This document shows positions 12,504-12,599 of a stretch of DNA of 12,599 nt, one piece after another. The position numbers and the translations under genes were made by a program. The stretch's first letter is position 1; each line of letters opens with the position of its first letter. The notes beneath the pieces were generated by a model. It saw only the letters and a list, made by a program, of their open reading frames with translations. It did not search any database and was not told where the DNA came from. Source of the stretch: Clostridiales bacterium (GTDB lineage: Bacteria; Bacillota_A; Clostridia; Christensenellales; Aristaeellaceae); contig JAAYZL010000492.1 in assembly GCA_012514855.1 (NCBI GenBank), forward strand, positions 1 through 12,599, written 5' to 3'.

Positions 12504-12599
12504 ATAGGAAGAATGGGCTTCAGCTCGCTGAAATCCTCACGGATTTCCGGGCGCGATCCTGACTGCAGGAATTATTTTTACTCCGCTGCGCTCCGTAAA
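12504..12599. other. Right-edge non-coding sequence with small inverted repeats
   Basis: No gene is supported. Three further inverted repeats occur: TTCAGC/GCTGAA (12519-12532), GAAATCC/GGATTTC (12530-12547) and TCCTG/CAGGA (12557-12570), the last followed by a T-rich run on the plus strand. The window ends in TTTAC...GTAAA (12577-12599). Two minus-strand frames are open from the edge for about 20-25 codons and could hold the end of a neighbouring gene, but nothing is recognisable. Confidence 0.4.

Noticed and set aside
12338..12562. Plus-strand 74-codon frame at the right edge
   Set aside because: It reads through the MFS promoter and several hairpins and has no Shine-Dalgarno or recognisable product.

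Overview
The window reads as a conserved core operon from a high-GC member of the Firmicutes/Clostridia. By eye it is roughly two-thirds G+C, with strong G/C at third codon positions. The gene order Asp23-like protein, nusB, TsaD-like protein, folD, xseA, xseB, ispA, dxs, tlyA, nadK, argR, recN matches the chromosomal cluster known from Bacillus (the yqhY-nusB-folD-yqiB/C/D-dxs-yqxC-ahrC-recN region) and from many Clostridia. The inserted TsaD/Kae1-like gene (peptidase M22 type) and nadK point to the clostridial version. I infer an uncultured or gut-type clostridial lineage; species cannot be named from sequence reading alone.

Layout. Positions 1-470 hold the 3' end of an Asp23/Gls24-like protein with an unusual Pro/Glu-rich tail. 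A 142-base gap (471-612) follows, containing a strong hairpin and five in-register 16-bp tandem repeats just before the nusB Shine-Dalgarno. From 613 to 5073 nusB, the TsaD paralogue, folD, xseA, xseB and ispA are packed with overlapping or abutting ends (ATGA overlaps, 17-bp and 8-bp overlaps), typical of translational coupling. A 172-base gap with a nested inverted repeat precedes dxs, which overlaps tlyA. An AT-rich stretch at the end of tlyA carries a promoter-like sequence and leads to nadK, then argR and recN. A 12-bp hairpin (11021-11062) separates recN from a convergent MFS exporter on the minus strand (11079-12317). That exporter has its own near-consensus promoter with embedded direct repeats. 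The last 280 bases carry no convincing gene but several inverted repeats, one of which looks like a minus-strand terminator for a gene lying off the right edge.

How the genes work together. The cluster joins transcription antitermination (NusB), one-carbon folate metabolism (FolD), DNA repair (exonuclease VII XseAB, RecN), isoprenoid precursor synthesis (Dxs, IspA), rRNA methylation (TlyA), NADP supply (NadK, whose product is used by FolD and by the isoprenoid pathway) and arginine control (ArgR). It is a conserved housekeeping neighbourhood rather than one pathway.

I see no CRISPR array, phage, transposon, toxin-antitoxin or defence system, and no convincing new system. The most unusual material is non-coding: the repeat/hairpin leader of nusB, the nested inverted repeat before dxs, the direct-repeat operator candidate of the MFS gene, and the inverted-repeat cluster at the right edge.
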